From the NCBI GenBank assembly GCA_027946555.1, contig JAPEVC010000073.1:62001-126000 (forward strand): DNA of 64,000 bases. Direction: 5' to 3'. This DNA comes from Gnomoniopsis sp. IMI 355080 (lineage: Eukaryota > Ascomycota > Sordariomycetes > Diaporthales > Gnomoniaceae). This document shows, piece after piece, positions 12,943-23,909 of the stretch (position 1 is the stretch's first letter; every line of letters starts with the position of its first letter). A program made the translations under genes and the position numbers. The notes beneath the pieces are model-generated. The model saw only the letters and a program-made list of their open reading frames with translations, did no database searches and was not told where the DNA came from.

Positions 12943-13947
12943 CTAACAGAGCGTCTTCCAAAATTCCTCAATAGCCTGTGCAACTTCTGTCACTTTCTGG
13001 CGGACGATTTCATGACCGATTTGCGGTACAACCACCACCTTGGGCAACCCGACCTGTTGCAGGTCATCAGCGCTGCATACTCCATCCAACTCCCCCACTA
13101 CACCCAAATACGGAACACCACTCTCCGAAACTTTTACAAATGCGTCGTGATTGTCCATAACCCCGCCGTCACGAAAGATAGCAACCACGCTAGCTACGTG
13201 GCCCTGGTGTTTGCTCATCTCCCACTCCTTGACGGCTTCCGCAACCACCTCGCCTCTACCTACCCTTTCTCGCCAGTCATTTGGCACAATTAACTTACCG
13301 CCCTCCAGGAAGTCTAGTACCCAATCTTTAGCCCCCTCCTCATCACGGGCTTCCAAGCCCAGATAATTCTGCCTAGCCTTCTCGTCGAATTGGGCCAATC
13401 TGAACAATCCCGCGGGCGCAACTAACGTCAGTGACGCCACCTTTGCGGCCCGCTCCGTGGACGAGGCTGTGTAGCCAACTACGGTAGCGCCGCCAAAGGA
13501 AAACCCCAAGAGATGCGCAGTAGGCCAGTTGAGCTCCGTGAGCACGGCATCAAGCAAGTCGTGGAATAGTCGCGGGGTATGCGGCTCCTGCGGCGTGTCA
13601 CTCAGCCCGTGGCCCCAGAGGTCGAGTAGCGCAATATGTGCGCCGGGGAAGCGAGACCTGAGGGCTTCTGCAAGAGGCTGGAGGCCCAGGGCAGGGGTTT
13701 GCACGCCATGGACCATGAGGACCCGGAACGGGGTTGGTGATGGCGAGGGAACGCTGAGCGGGTAGACATAGTAAGCTACTCGCCCGCGGGGCATGGTGAG
13801 GTACTGTGCGCTGGGTAAGAGGACACCAAAGGCGGACGTCATGGCTTCCTGGGTGGGAGCTGTGATTGGGACCCGGGGCTTGCCATGGTTCAGGTCGGCT
13901 GCGCCTGGTCGTGGCAGGACGAGAAGGGGAGACGTTTGTGTGGCCAT
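12943..13947 (-). CDS. Alpha/beta hydrolase fold-1 protein
   Basis: A 334-residue single-exon protein. The first in-frame ATG is at 13947; the frame is open a little further up but without an ATG. The fold's marks are present in order: the oxyanion strand with MVHG near residue 78, the WGHGLSDTP loop near 111-119, the nucleophile elbow G-F-S-F-G-G with Ser150, an acid candidate Asp288 in VGELDG, and the catalytic His312 in IGHE. A cap region lies between about 185 and 265. The family includes esterases, epoxide and C-C bond hydrolases; the exact substrate cannot be read from the sequence. No signal peptide is evident, so it is probably cytosolic. The neighbourhood is gene-poor and gives no pathway hint. 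Confidence 0.88.
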   Translation of the reverse strand: MATQTSPLLVLPRPGAADLNHGKPRVPITAPTQEAMTSAFGVLLPSAQYLTMPRGRVAYYVYPLSVPSPSPTPFRVLMVHGVQTPALGLQPLAEALRSRFPGAHIALLDLWGHGLSDTPQEPHTPRLFHDLLDAVLTELNWPTAHLLGFSFGGATVVGYTASSTERAAKVASLTLVAPAGLFRLAQFDEKARQNYLGLEARDEEGAKDWVLDFLEGGKLIVPNDWRERVGRGEVVAEAVKEWEMSKHQGHVASVVAIFRDGGVMDNHDAFVKVSESGVPYLGVVGELDGVCSADDLQQVGLPKVVVVPQIGHEIVRQKVTEVAQAIEEFWKTLC

Positions 13948-16763
13948 TGTCAATGGAGGGCACGGAGAGTCAAAAAATTGATTGGGAAAACAATGAGTCT
14001 GTCCGATCGCCCGTAGAGATCTTCAAAAATAGTAGAGATCAACGCACTTCTTCAAACTAAATCAACATGGCTCCCGGCACTGTACGCCTTTCAAAATCCA
14101 CGTCAGATTCTTTCCGTAGTGCTTATTGGATAATCGGCTATATCCGAGATCATTTGTCAGATCATCAAATATGACAACATCGAGTAGAAAGGCTAACTAA
14201 GACTACCTCGTCGTTTCGTAGCATGAGTTCGTCATGGTATGGACAAATATATACTAGATGATGATGACTTCCATCTATATATCAAGAACGATTTTCCTTT
14301 TAATGAACTGTCGTTGACTTTCGTCCCTACCAGTGGCAGCACTTACAGGGGTAGACCTTGCAGAGATAGATACCAAACTCGGCAGGAACCAGCCGAGAGT
14401 ACAGGGATATATGGTCGGCTCGTCTTAGCTTTTCATTGTAGCTCTGTCTCCACCGACGTAATGTGCATATTCCCTACTGTACACCACCTGGGAAAGAGGG
14501 GTTCCAAGAGTAAGTTGAAGCACAGTGATTCCCATACAACAAGCTCAACACGAAAGTCAGCCGGTAATGCTCTTCTCTCGTTTCTTTAGCAACCACCTAA
14601 AACCAGAGAACAGCGTGGTCACCGCCTGTTATATCAAGCACGACTGCGCTGAAACGCCGGTCACTTAGAGCTTCCCAGCTGAATCAGAGCTCCCATCCAG
14701 ACCTCTCAACGTCAAAATGGAGACCCGGCACTACCTGCTCAGGTACCTAGGTACTCAGTGCTCAGCTTGGATCGCTCGGAAGTTTCCATCAAGCATCGAT
14801 TACCGTTCGTGACAGATCTTTGTTGAGCCTACTCTCGATCACAAGTGGTGTGAAGACCCTCTCGCCCTTCATCGGCGTCGTCGAAGAGTATGTCACAAGA
14901 CAAAGTCGTCCTGCGGTGCCCCTAGCAGATCGCCGTTGCACGGCTTCCCATACAAAGGTGTAAAAAGCCTTCATGTGTCCTGTTGGCTGAAGTCGTGAGG
15001 CGTTCCCCGCAGAAAAAGCAACTTTCGGTGGCAGCCTTGTCGCCCACCACCATGTACCCGCCGGCCCCGCCAAGCCTCGATCGAACATACCAAGCAACGT
15101 TGGGCCCGAAGTGTATACGCGAATTTCCTCAATCATTCACCGTGGCTGAGACCGCATCAAAGTCCGTTGGGAGGCTTTGACTAGCTCGCAGGGCGATTTG
15201 ATTCGTGGAGAGGACTGAAGGCAGTGCTCAACCCCAGCCTGACCTGGCGAGGCAGATAACGAGAGAACGTCGGTCGACTTGGAGTGAATGACGACTTTGC
15301 ACATAGTCTGGAACAGCGGCAGTGCCATCACCGCTATGAATTGGAACGAGCGTGAGCTATTGTTTCAGAGAGCAATGGTTCCGCCGGGTGCCTGAGGAAG
15401 TTGCCTGTCGTGATGGACGCGAACCATAGGCTCTTGGCCACGTGAACAAATCCACCAGTCGTCAGCAGTGCTGCACACTGTACCGACAAGCGCTGTATCA
15501 ATCTCTTTTGCTTTTTTCTAGGTTATACATCATTGCTGAGAGGGTATCCATTGTGAGATGGAGCGTGCTTCCGCATCGAAAGTCTTCTTCGCAGCCTCCG
15601 TCTTACGGTACGTCATGGCTGAAGGTATCAGCGCTCAACTTGGTCTTCTCTGATGCTGCTCTACCGTTTCTTTACTCCAACGAGGCTACCTCGGATGTGT
15701 CACGATTTCACATGCTTTTGCAGTTGCCTCCTTTTTTTCCTGGCCTGTGCTTGTGCTTGTTGTGACTGGGAGCCCTCACCGCAACGCGTCGAGCCACACC
15801 CATCCGTTGCTGGCTGGGGGTTTAGCCTTATGTCTGGCCCTTGTCGACCAGCTGACTACTAGTTCCCAGAGAACATAATCGACCTCCTCGACCCCCTGGA
15901 CCCCCTTCGACACTCTGTATATCTCCTTCAGATCAATCACCTTCTTGTATCGATGAGCAGTGGGGCCAACATACGCCCAAACGTGCCTAGCTTCGAACAG
16001 TTGCGGCTTGGAAGCGAGACCGATCCTCGGCCTCATCAGTGACGGTGCACGTCTTGTGGCGAAGCGTCGAGATTGACTGCAACATGTGGCACATGGCCAT
16101 GCTGGCGGTAGCCCTGACTGTTGCGCCCGTGCTCTCGATTACTCGCCACACCACCACAAGCGGATATCACCACTGGGAAATAAGGCCGACAGGTTCTGGC
16201 CAACCGCTTGAGCCTACCAAGTCATGATGGACTGTTCTCGTACGCAAGATCCAATAGAGGATCATGTCTACGTCTGGGTCTAATTCAGTCATTCGCTGCT
16301 TTCCGAGCCGGAGCCGGAGCCTCACTGCCTTGTGTTCGCGTGGCTTAAGGTTCCCAGGCACAAGAAACAAGGATGCCAGAAATTCAACCTTGACAGTCAT
16401 CCTAAACAGCCTCCAAAGGGTAGACAGGGTAAGTGTTGAATGAACTAGCGGGAATTGACCGAGACCACACATAGCTTGAACATCGACAACCAGGGGAATT
16501 CGTCTACATGGAGGCTCGTATCCGTTGCTTCGCCTTCGGCAGTCGCCTTGTTTTTGTCCATGGCTCGCGTCTCGCCGGATGGTGAAATGCTTCAAGGTGG
16601 CATAGGAGTCCATTATTTATTATGCAGTCCCCCAAGTGACGAGACACACAGCTTCTGTGTTCGTACCTAGGTAGCACCGTTCAAACAGACATTGCACTTC
16701 TCATTCTTGATCTCGACCTTCTCAGGATACCTCGCTCCTCCTTGCCTCCCTCCTTCCGCCAAG
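13948..16763. other. Gene-free stretch with two TACCTAGGTA palindromes
   Basis: About 2.8 kb without a supportable gene. TACCTAGGTA occurs at 14744-14753 and 16664-16673. The second copy is about 90 bp upstream of the ATG of the zinc-ribbon gene, so it lies in its promoter or 5' UTR. Confidence 0.55.
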
Positions 16764-17062
16764 ATGCCTCGTGGAGATAGCAACGTACGTTTTCTACCGC
16801 CAGACTGTTCTATATTGAGGCTTTCTTGACCTACTTTCTGACCGATACTCAACAGACCCAGGATGAATACGTGTACATGTTGGATTCTCGTGGCCGCCAG
16901 CAACTCTACCGAGTCCAAACAGTAACTAGTTGGTACTGTTATTACTGCGCTCATGGGCCCATGTCACCCGAGCTCGATGGATCCTGTACAGACTGCCACC
17001 GTCGCCGGTCACCGTACAGCCATGTCGACACTCAGAGATATTACCACCGTGTGCGAGAATAG
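16764..17062 (+). CDS. Small zinc-ribbon-like protein B (75 aa, two exons)
   Basis: Exon 1 is very short (16764-16784, seven codons). The intron is 16785-16855 (GTACGT...CAACAG, 71 nt) and exon 2 runs 16856-17062; the junction is in phase 0. The pyrimidine-rich leader followed by CAAG-ATG fits a fungal start. The protein has a charged, Tyr-rich N-terminal half and a four-cysteine knuckle, Cys35-x2-Cys38-x12-Cys51-x2-Cys54, the spacing of a small zinc ribbon, followed by a basic Arg/His/Tyr tail. The W-x-C-x2-C-x2-G-x-M-S motif matches the protein at 9322-9711, which also has an intron in phase 0. The two appear to be distant paralogues. Function is unknown. If exon 1 is wrong, a start inside the intron sequence would still keep the knuckle. 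Confidence 0.7.
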
Positions 17063-19546
17063 ATCTGCCTGCGCCATTTTCAAAGTTCGATCACCGCTAG
17101 ACTATCACTGAGTCTTTCGTTATTGGACGATATCAATGGATGAAGTTGGATATCGGTGTTGCGACGTCCTCCAGAAGGGTGCGATCACATCCAAGCTCCG
17201 GTCCCCTTTTCTGTACTGCTTCTGATCAAATTGCTACAGCCTCCTTCTACAATTGATCACATGGAATTTCTTGACTCGTCAACCCCTGCCTTATCGACAT
17301 ATGGCGTTGTGGGAGTTGCGGATGGCAATTTTGGATCAAAAACGACAATTAGAGGCGTTGCGTGTCTTGTCAGATTGTTGATACCATGTACTATAGTTCT
17401 CTAGGCTTTTCTTGTTCATTTCTGCCTACACGAATGTCTTTAATTCAGGTCTCTTATCTTCACGCTGACCTCGCCGCTGGAAATGCTGCAAGTGAGGCCT
17501 CTGATCACGGCCATATTGCCTCACAGATGAGGTCTCCGAGACATCTGCAGTCACCAATTCCTTGTTGCGCAAGATTGTTTCATTTCCTTCCATAGGCCTT
17601 CCAAATGACTTCCTTTTCCCCCTCGTCCAACTACCACGTGGGATCTCTCATTAATTGACAACTCACCCTACAAAGGCTGCAAGCCGCGTGCCGCTTCTGC
17701 ACGCCATGCAGATCGGTCACATTTCGAGCATCAAGACCGCGCAATAATTCTAGCTGACGTTCGGTCCGTTTTCCATGGACCTGGAGTTTGCGTGCAGATT
17801 CCCCAAAGTCTGACAACCTGTCAATGGGTCTTTGATGTGGTGCAAAACTAGTCACCTGCCATTTTCGGCCACTTCAATCAAGAAATCTGCTACCTCTCCA
17901 CTTCAGCTGGCTGCAAGACTGGCAGGATTTTTCCTTGATTATTGTGTTGTTTTGCATTCCGCACACTATCGTCAATTCCGCATGCTTACGTCCCTTCTTG
18001 ACAAAAATTTCCGGTGTTGTGGCTCGTGTTGTGGCTCATCAACGCGCTGTCGGTCAGGCTCTGACCCCCCAATAGCAAACCTGCCCCAATGCGCTTGATT
18101 AAACAGGCCTCCACCGTGCTGGCGATCGCAGAGATTCTTGTTAGTCTCGTTCCCTGGATCACCAGCCACACCCACCATGCCCATATCAAAAGAAAAACAA
18201 CCCAGCTTAGCCTCACAGCAAGGCAGACTTTCCGTTGTATGTCAAGTTTCGGTGCGCGATGCCCGATCTCCAACTGCTTGCCTACCTACAACAACAACAA
18301 CAACAACAACAACAAGTGAGTGGACTATAAGCCCAACATCACTGAATCAGCGTCAGGGCCGCTAGTCAGCCTCGAAAAGCCCAGGCGAGGAGTAGCAGCA
18401 GCAGCAGCACATGAGGAATTTGACAACAACAGTAGACCCTAGTTGATGTGGCTTGTTAGAATGTGGAAATAATATGAAAAGAGAGCCTGATTCCGCCTCG
18501 AGGAATGCCCCGGATGAATGGGTGGGGGCCCCTTCCTCGAAGCTGGATGGATAGGATACTCTGGACCTGGCCAGAACTGACCAAGTGCGATAAGGCGTGC
18601 AAGTTGGGAAGCCGAAGAAGAAGAAAGGCAACTTTTTGCTGTCAGGGATATAGGCTAACCGAATTGCGAACCACGCGAACTAATGTCGCATACTGGCGAA
18701 ACTTGGCGAGACAGACTTTATCGACTTTCTTTGACAAAGTCTGTGGACCCTTGAGCACCGTTGAAGAAAGATGACGGGGCCCCCTGCAAGACATGTCGAT
18801 CATTTGTGGTCCACTCCAATGGCCCAGGGGGTATATTGTTTTTATCGCGTGTGATTGGTGAATACACAAGCACCCAGGAATTCGGGTCGGGCGAATCGTG
18901 AGCCAACGGTCAGCTAGCACAGCATCAGATGAACGATGCCGTGACGCAGGGATGGGACTTGGTTGGGCTCTCTGGTCTCTCTCTGTCTCACGGAAGGAAA
19001 AAGCCAGACAATAGAAGTAGTTCCCGTGCGAGGTTGTCCCACCACCCCAGGTGAGTTCGTATAGTGGCGGCCGCGCCCGCCGGTCCTCGGTTCGGATCTT
19101 TCCGCCTGTCAAAACGGGCGCCCGCTCCGTGCTACAAACAATTCTTCGTTCATTTGTGACTCGCGTTGCACAGAGGATTGGCCGGGTCTCATCGTTAAAA
19201 AAAAAGACACCCTACGCTGGGTTGGCTGTCTAAGGTGTCGTGATACCTGTGATAGTGGCGCCTCGAACTCGCAAGAAGGCCCAACCGGAGACGGGGACAG
19301 AAGCCGGGACCTTGTGCTTCTTACATCGTTGATTCGCTGTGCCGAGTCCACGTCTATATCTCTTATGCACGTCCCGACGTGTGAAAGATCCATTCTCTAT
19401 CTGGGTATCTCTACTATTCTTGGACATTGCGAATAACTTGTCGTCTTGCGCAAAACTAAACCACCACACATCGCAAGCAAACCTACTCTTTACGTACCTC
19501 TCTTCAAACTACACCCTCTCTCTCAACCCAAAAACATCGCGCCAAG
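17063..19546. other. Gene-free stretch with microsatellites
   Basis: About 2.5 kb. It holds an (ACA)n microsatellite at 18288-18315 and a short (AGC)n at 18394-18409. The last 150 bp before 19547 are pyrimidine-rich (CT/CCA tracts), typical of a fungal core promoter and leader for the phosphatase gene. No gene is visible. Confidence 0.55.
18288..18315. repeat. (ACA)n microsatellite
   Basis: An uninterrupted trinucleotide ACA/AAC tract of about 28 nt. It lies between genes, not in any supported reading frame. Confidence 0.95.
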
Positions 19547-20968
19547 ATGGCATCACCACCAACAACAACGCTACCCGCATCCCTCCCATGCCCGCCCTTC
19601 ATCGACATCCCCGGCCTGCGCAACTTTCGCGACGCAGGCGGCTACCCGCTCCAAGAGGCCCCGACCAAGATCGTCCGCAAGGGCCTCATCTTCCGCGCCT
19701 CGGAACCCTCCAAGGTGACCGACCAGGGCATTGCCACCATGACCGACACCCTGGGCATCAAGCGCGTCTACGATCTGCGCTCGCAGACCGAACTGGACAA
19801 CGATGCAAAATCAGCAAATGGCGGGCGTCAAATCAAAGAGTGGACGGGAAGCGAGCGCGTGTTTGCGCCCGTGTTTTCGCACGAGGATTACTCGCCCGAG
19901 GCAATCGCCAAGCGGTTTTCGGCATTTGCGAGTGAGGGGAATGAGGTAAGCAAAGTCTGCACCTTTGGTCTTTTTTTTCTTTTTTTCTTCTTTGGTGGTG
20001 TTTATTTGGAGAGATGAGGAGGAGTGGGCTGGTGTGTGACGTTGGATTAAGAGTTGAGGCTGCTTTTGCTTTTGTTTCAAGGCAGCACAACCAAGGCACG
20101 TGGCCAATGTGCACCCTATCTTGCGTGGATCTTGCATAGACGACACCACCACTTCCAGGACCGTGAGGAGGATACGAGAGGGTGTGGTCGTGTTTCAGTC
20201 CGCATCCTTCGGCATTGCTGCACATGTCGCGTCACTATCGCTTGTGTGCTTCTGAGGAATTTTGCACATTGCACAAATGCCATTTTGCGCCAGCAGAAAT
20301 GCTGTTCCGCCCGGCGAACAACGATTACACCGTCTTGTCTCACTGAGCCCCCCGCCCTACTTTCGCGAGTACTATACTCATGACCCCTCTCACATCCACT
20401 CGCCTCACAAGCCTCACAAAATAGCCAAGCTAATCACGAAGGGGATTTTTAAAACATAATGTAGGGCTTTGTCCAAGTCTACACCCGTATTCTCCTCGCA
20501 GGCGCCTCACCCAATGGTCCATTCGCCCTCATCCTGCGCCACCTCGCCCGCCCCGACCCGACGCCCATCCTCATCCACTGCACCGCCGGCAAAGACCGCA
20601 CCGGCGTCATTGTCGCCCTCATTCTCTCCCTGTGCGGGGTGTCGGACGAGGCCGTCGCGCACGAGTACAGTCTGACGGATCTGGGGCTGGGCGAGCGCAA
20701 GGAGGAGTTCATCAGCCACTTGATCGCCGTGGAGCCGCTCAAGGGGAACCGGGCGGCGGCGGAGCGGATGGTGAGCTCGCGGGCCGAGAGCATGCGTGGG
20801 ACGCTCAAGATGATTCGGGAGCGGTGGGGTGGGGTCGAGGAGTATGTTCGGGGCGAGGTTGGGTTGAGTGCGGAGGAGGTGGAGGCCATTAGACGGAATT
20901 TGGTGGTAGAGGTTGTGGATGGCTTAGAGATGCTGAAGTGGGAGGAGCATGCTAAACTGACGCTTTAG
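19547..20968 (+). CDS. Protein-tyrosine/dual-specificity phosphatase (fungal Y_phosphatase3 type)
   Basis: Exon 1 is 19547-19945 and exon 2 20465-20968, giving 300 residues. The intron (19946-20464, GTAAGC...TAG, phase 0) is 519 nt, long for this window. The protein starts with a family-typical N-terminus, including the LRNFRDAGGYP stretch and the RSQTEL turn. The active-site loop HCTAGKDRTG follows in exon 2, with catalytic Cys172 and phosphate-binding Arg178. This matches the bacterial/fungal single-domain phosphatases of Pfam Y_phosphatase3, which hydrolyse phosphotyrosine or phosphoinositides in the cytosol. The intron separates the N-terminal substrate part from the catalytic loop. It faces the Bot1p-like gene tail to tail (273 bp apart). 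Confidence 0.9.
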
Positions 20969-21241
20969 ATTGGTTCGTAGATAGAGTCTATAGACGATAC
21001 TTGGAAGAACGGGTTTCTGAAGTGGTAGATAGATCGGGGCACAGCGATGGAGTTTGAGGAATAGATCAGCCACTGATAGGCTGAACCGATACATTTCCTG
21101 CCTTGAGGATTGGGTATATGCTTGATGACTGCGCCAAAAGAAGACAATCGGCCCATCCGGTGCCTTTCATATAGTACAGTGCGAGATATAGCTTTCCAAC
21201 ATCGCTGCCGACCTGTTCGCGCGCAGTCCAATCCGGCCTCT

Positions 21242-22485
21242 CTACTCATACTTGAGCGGGTGCTTGACCTGGTCCTTCTTACGATCCTCGTATGGCGCAC
21301 CATACCTCCAACCGACTCCCCTTCTCCACCGTCCCGTTGGCCCAACATCATCCGCTGTGATCTTCTTGAACCTGAAGTCTGATCGCTCCGTCGAGACTGT
21401 CTGTATAGCGCGCTTCTCGAATTCCTTCCTCGACGCATCGCGGAGCACGTCCGCTCTCTCCGACTTTCGAGCCTCTTTAACGAATTGTTGCCGAGATTGG
21501 TTAAAGCGCTTGCCATCCTTGACTCGCCTCAAGTGCCTGACGAGCTCCTTGTGGGGCATCCTGCTGTCGGGCGACAGCATTGTCGGGTGGAAGGCGTTGG
21601 CGGCATCTTCACGGGTGAAGTGTCGCGATTCCGAAGTAGGGATGAACAATTGTTGCATGGTATAACCATGCACATGGATCTCATTGATCGGCTCGAGGGG
21701 CCTTCGCGTATGTCCTTCCGGATAGTCGTGTGTGGGTAGCATTTCCAACACGGCGCGAGAGTATGGCTTCGCTAGCTTTTTGCCCTGTTCATCCGCCACA
21801 CGAGGTCAGTAAACCCGCTTCCAAAGCTGAAAATATGACTGTGAGCAAGAGGGAAGGTTGTGTTTCTATCAGAGAGGCTCGCAAAGCTTTTTTGTAACCA
21901 TATTGTATGTCTTCAAGACTAATCGAATTTTTGGTGTGTGATCATCATTAGAAAGCAAGGGTGGGGGAGACAGTGAATCCAGCGGCGCGAAGATTTGAGA
22001 CTTACCATCCTTTCCCAGTCCTTCTCGACCTCCTTCATCCTCACCACAGCCGCCACCCGTCTGTGATCGACACCCAGATCCGCGGAGACGACCATGATGG
22101 GCTCGTCGTCCATTGACACTCTCCGGTGGATCAACTCGCGCGCCTCTTCGGACAACACCGGCTGGGACACGAAGTATTTGTTGGATGGAAACGGGTGTTG
22201 ATTTTCAATGGGACCATCCTGACCCTTACCACCTGTACCACCTATGTAGTTCGGTATGCCTGGTTCATGTCGCTCCAGATTCTTGCCTGCCTTCTTTAAC
22301 CACTGGTAGAACCGGTATCGCACGGCTGGCAGCGTTCCTTTGCGACTTGAAGTTGTTGAGAAGAATTTGCAGGATTGACACGTCCGTAATGCCAGCTCGA
22401 GAGGTGACACGCGCGCTGGCAGTGAGCTGCCGGAACTGATCACGCTGAGAAGCTCTGCGGTTGGCAGCGGGAGCCTCGGAGGCAT
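21242..22485 (-). CDS. Mitochondrial small-subunit ribosomal protein, Bot1p/mS45 family
   Basis: Two exons on the minus strand: 22485-22006 and 21784-21242. The 221-nt intron (GTAAGT...CAG) is in phase 0, giving 340 residues. The N-terminus is basic and Ser-rich, as expected for a mitochondrial import signal. It is followed by the conserved block with RYRFYQWLKKAGKNLERHEPG and, after the splice, the AKPYSRAVLEMLPTHDY and VHGYTMQQLF blocks. I recognise these as the fungal eukaryotic mitochondrial regulator (Bot1p) family, subunit mS45 of the mitoribosome. Loss in yeasts impairs respiration (family knowledge). The acceptor was chosen because the spliced product rejoins the conserved blocks with no gap. 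Upstream, in the likely 5' leader, lies a tandem duplication (22494-22565). Confidence 0.9.
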
Positions 22486-22493
22486 GGTTGCGG

Positions 22494-22565
22494 TTGTGAG
22501 GGAAAGGTGGAAGGAAGGAAGGTGGCGTTTGTGAGGGAAAAGGTGGAAGGAAGGAAGGAAGGTGG
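22494..22565. repeat. Tandem duplication of an AAGG-rich unit
   Basis: A unit of about 32-37 nt (TTGTGAGGGAAA followed by GGTGG and AAGG repeats) occurs twice, at 22494-22525 and 22529-22565. The second copy carries one extra A and one extra AAGG. Read from the minus strand it is a CT-rich tract immediately upstream of the mS45 start codon, so it lies in the leader or core promoter. Confidence 0.85.
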
Positions 22566-23909
22566 TGGTATTAATAAGTTCGTAGCAGTGAAAGCATTTC
22601 CTTCATTAGACTGGTGAAGTTGAGGGTCGAAGGTCGAGGGAGGGGCCTGGCCCAGAGGTTGGGAAGCTTGAGAAAAGCTGGGGGAGCAGAGGCGCAAGAG
22701 TGGTTTTGTAGCAGATCAAGCAGTGAAATTTTCGCGATGTACCCGGCCCGCAAATTGTTCCGCGCGACCTCGGGCGCTCGGACCATGGGTCAATGCCAGG
22801 GTTCGGGTCGCCTTTGACGGCACGAAGAACATGCTGTCGTGGAGCAGAGTGACTCCTCCAGGAACACTCATCTCGAGGCGAAGTTCAATTCTCAAGTCAA
22901 GATACATCAGGCCTGGATACCCTAGATGTCTGGAGTATTGGGCAATGCGGGAGCCGTTTCTATACCACAGTGTGATGGACACGATTCCCATCCTTTGCCG
23001 TCCTTACCTAAGTACCTAGGTAGATAGGTAGGTAGGTATGTCCTGCAGCAGCCCACATAATTGCCTGTGTGTGCCTGCTTTTGGTGATTGTGGCAATTAC
23101 TGCTTCTAGTTCGTTTATTATTTTTAGTGTTTAATTTTAGCCAAGACAGTGCCCCCAATTGCTGCTGCGGTTCTGCTTTTTTGCTAGGTACCTTGGTACC
23201 TCACCTCAGTCAGTAGGGAGCAAGAGCCCATGGACACCCGAGACGGCACTGATCTTGATTATTTGGACAACATCAAGACCCGCCTCGATAATTACCTTGA
23301 ATCTATATATCTGAGATGTATTATAGGTGTCTTCTCCATCTTACTAGCTTCAAGCTGTAAAGTTCCATCTGACCTTATCAAGACATACTACCAGTATGCT
23401 TGCATAGACTGACAGACTGGATCCAGCTATACGGAGTATACTGACCAGGGCCATGGGTACCTAGGTACCTATGCTTGAATTTTCATGAATAGAGTAAGAA
23501 GATTATAGATAGTCGAATATGCCTTTTCCACCTGAAGACACAGCATTGATGATTTTTCAGCATCTTCACTGAATTATATAAATGTATAAGCTACAGATTA
23601 TATGGAACCAGACCTGAGGTTCGGTAGAAGGGGTTCGGTTGAATCGACACCAACTAAAAAGGCCCCTTACAGCAAATTCAGTAAGCCACTACATGGTGTA
23701 TCATTTGCATTTCACTTTCACTTCATATTCTTTGCAATAATCAGCACAATTGTAAGCATCCCTGCCAGCCTCCAAGGCATCGCCAGGAAAATTCTTTTGA
23801 AACCTTTTCATATACCCTAACCTTGTTCCAACTTCCACGTTCCTGCAACCACCGCTGATATTTTTACACCTTCCAAGTTGATCAGATCGCTGATAATCTT
23901 TTACCAACT
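22566..23909. other. Intergenic stretch rich in TAGGTA motifs
   Basis: Divergent promoter space between the mS45 gene and the glycosyltransferase. Exact TACCTAGGTA copies lie at 23013-23022 (followed by a TAGG-repeat tail to 23038) and 23458-23467. The second overlaps TAGGTACCTA at 23462-23471. A further related GGTACC pair lies near 23184-23200. No gene is visible. Confidence 0.7.
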
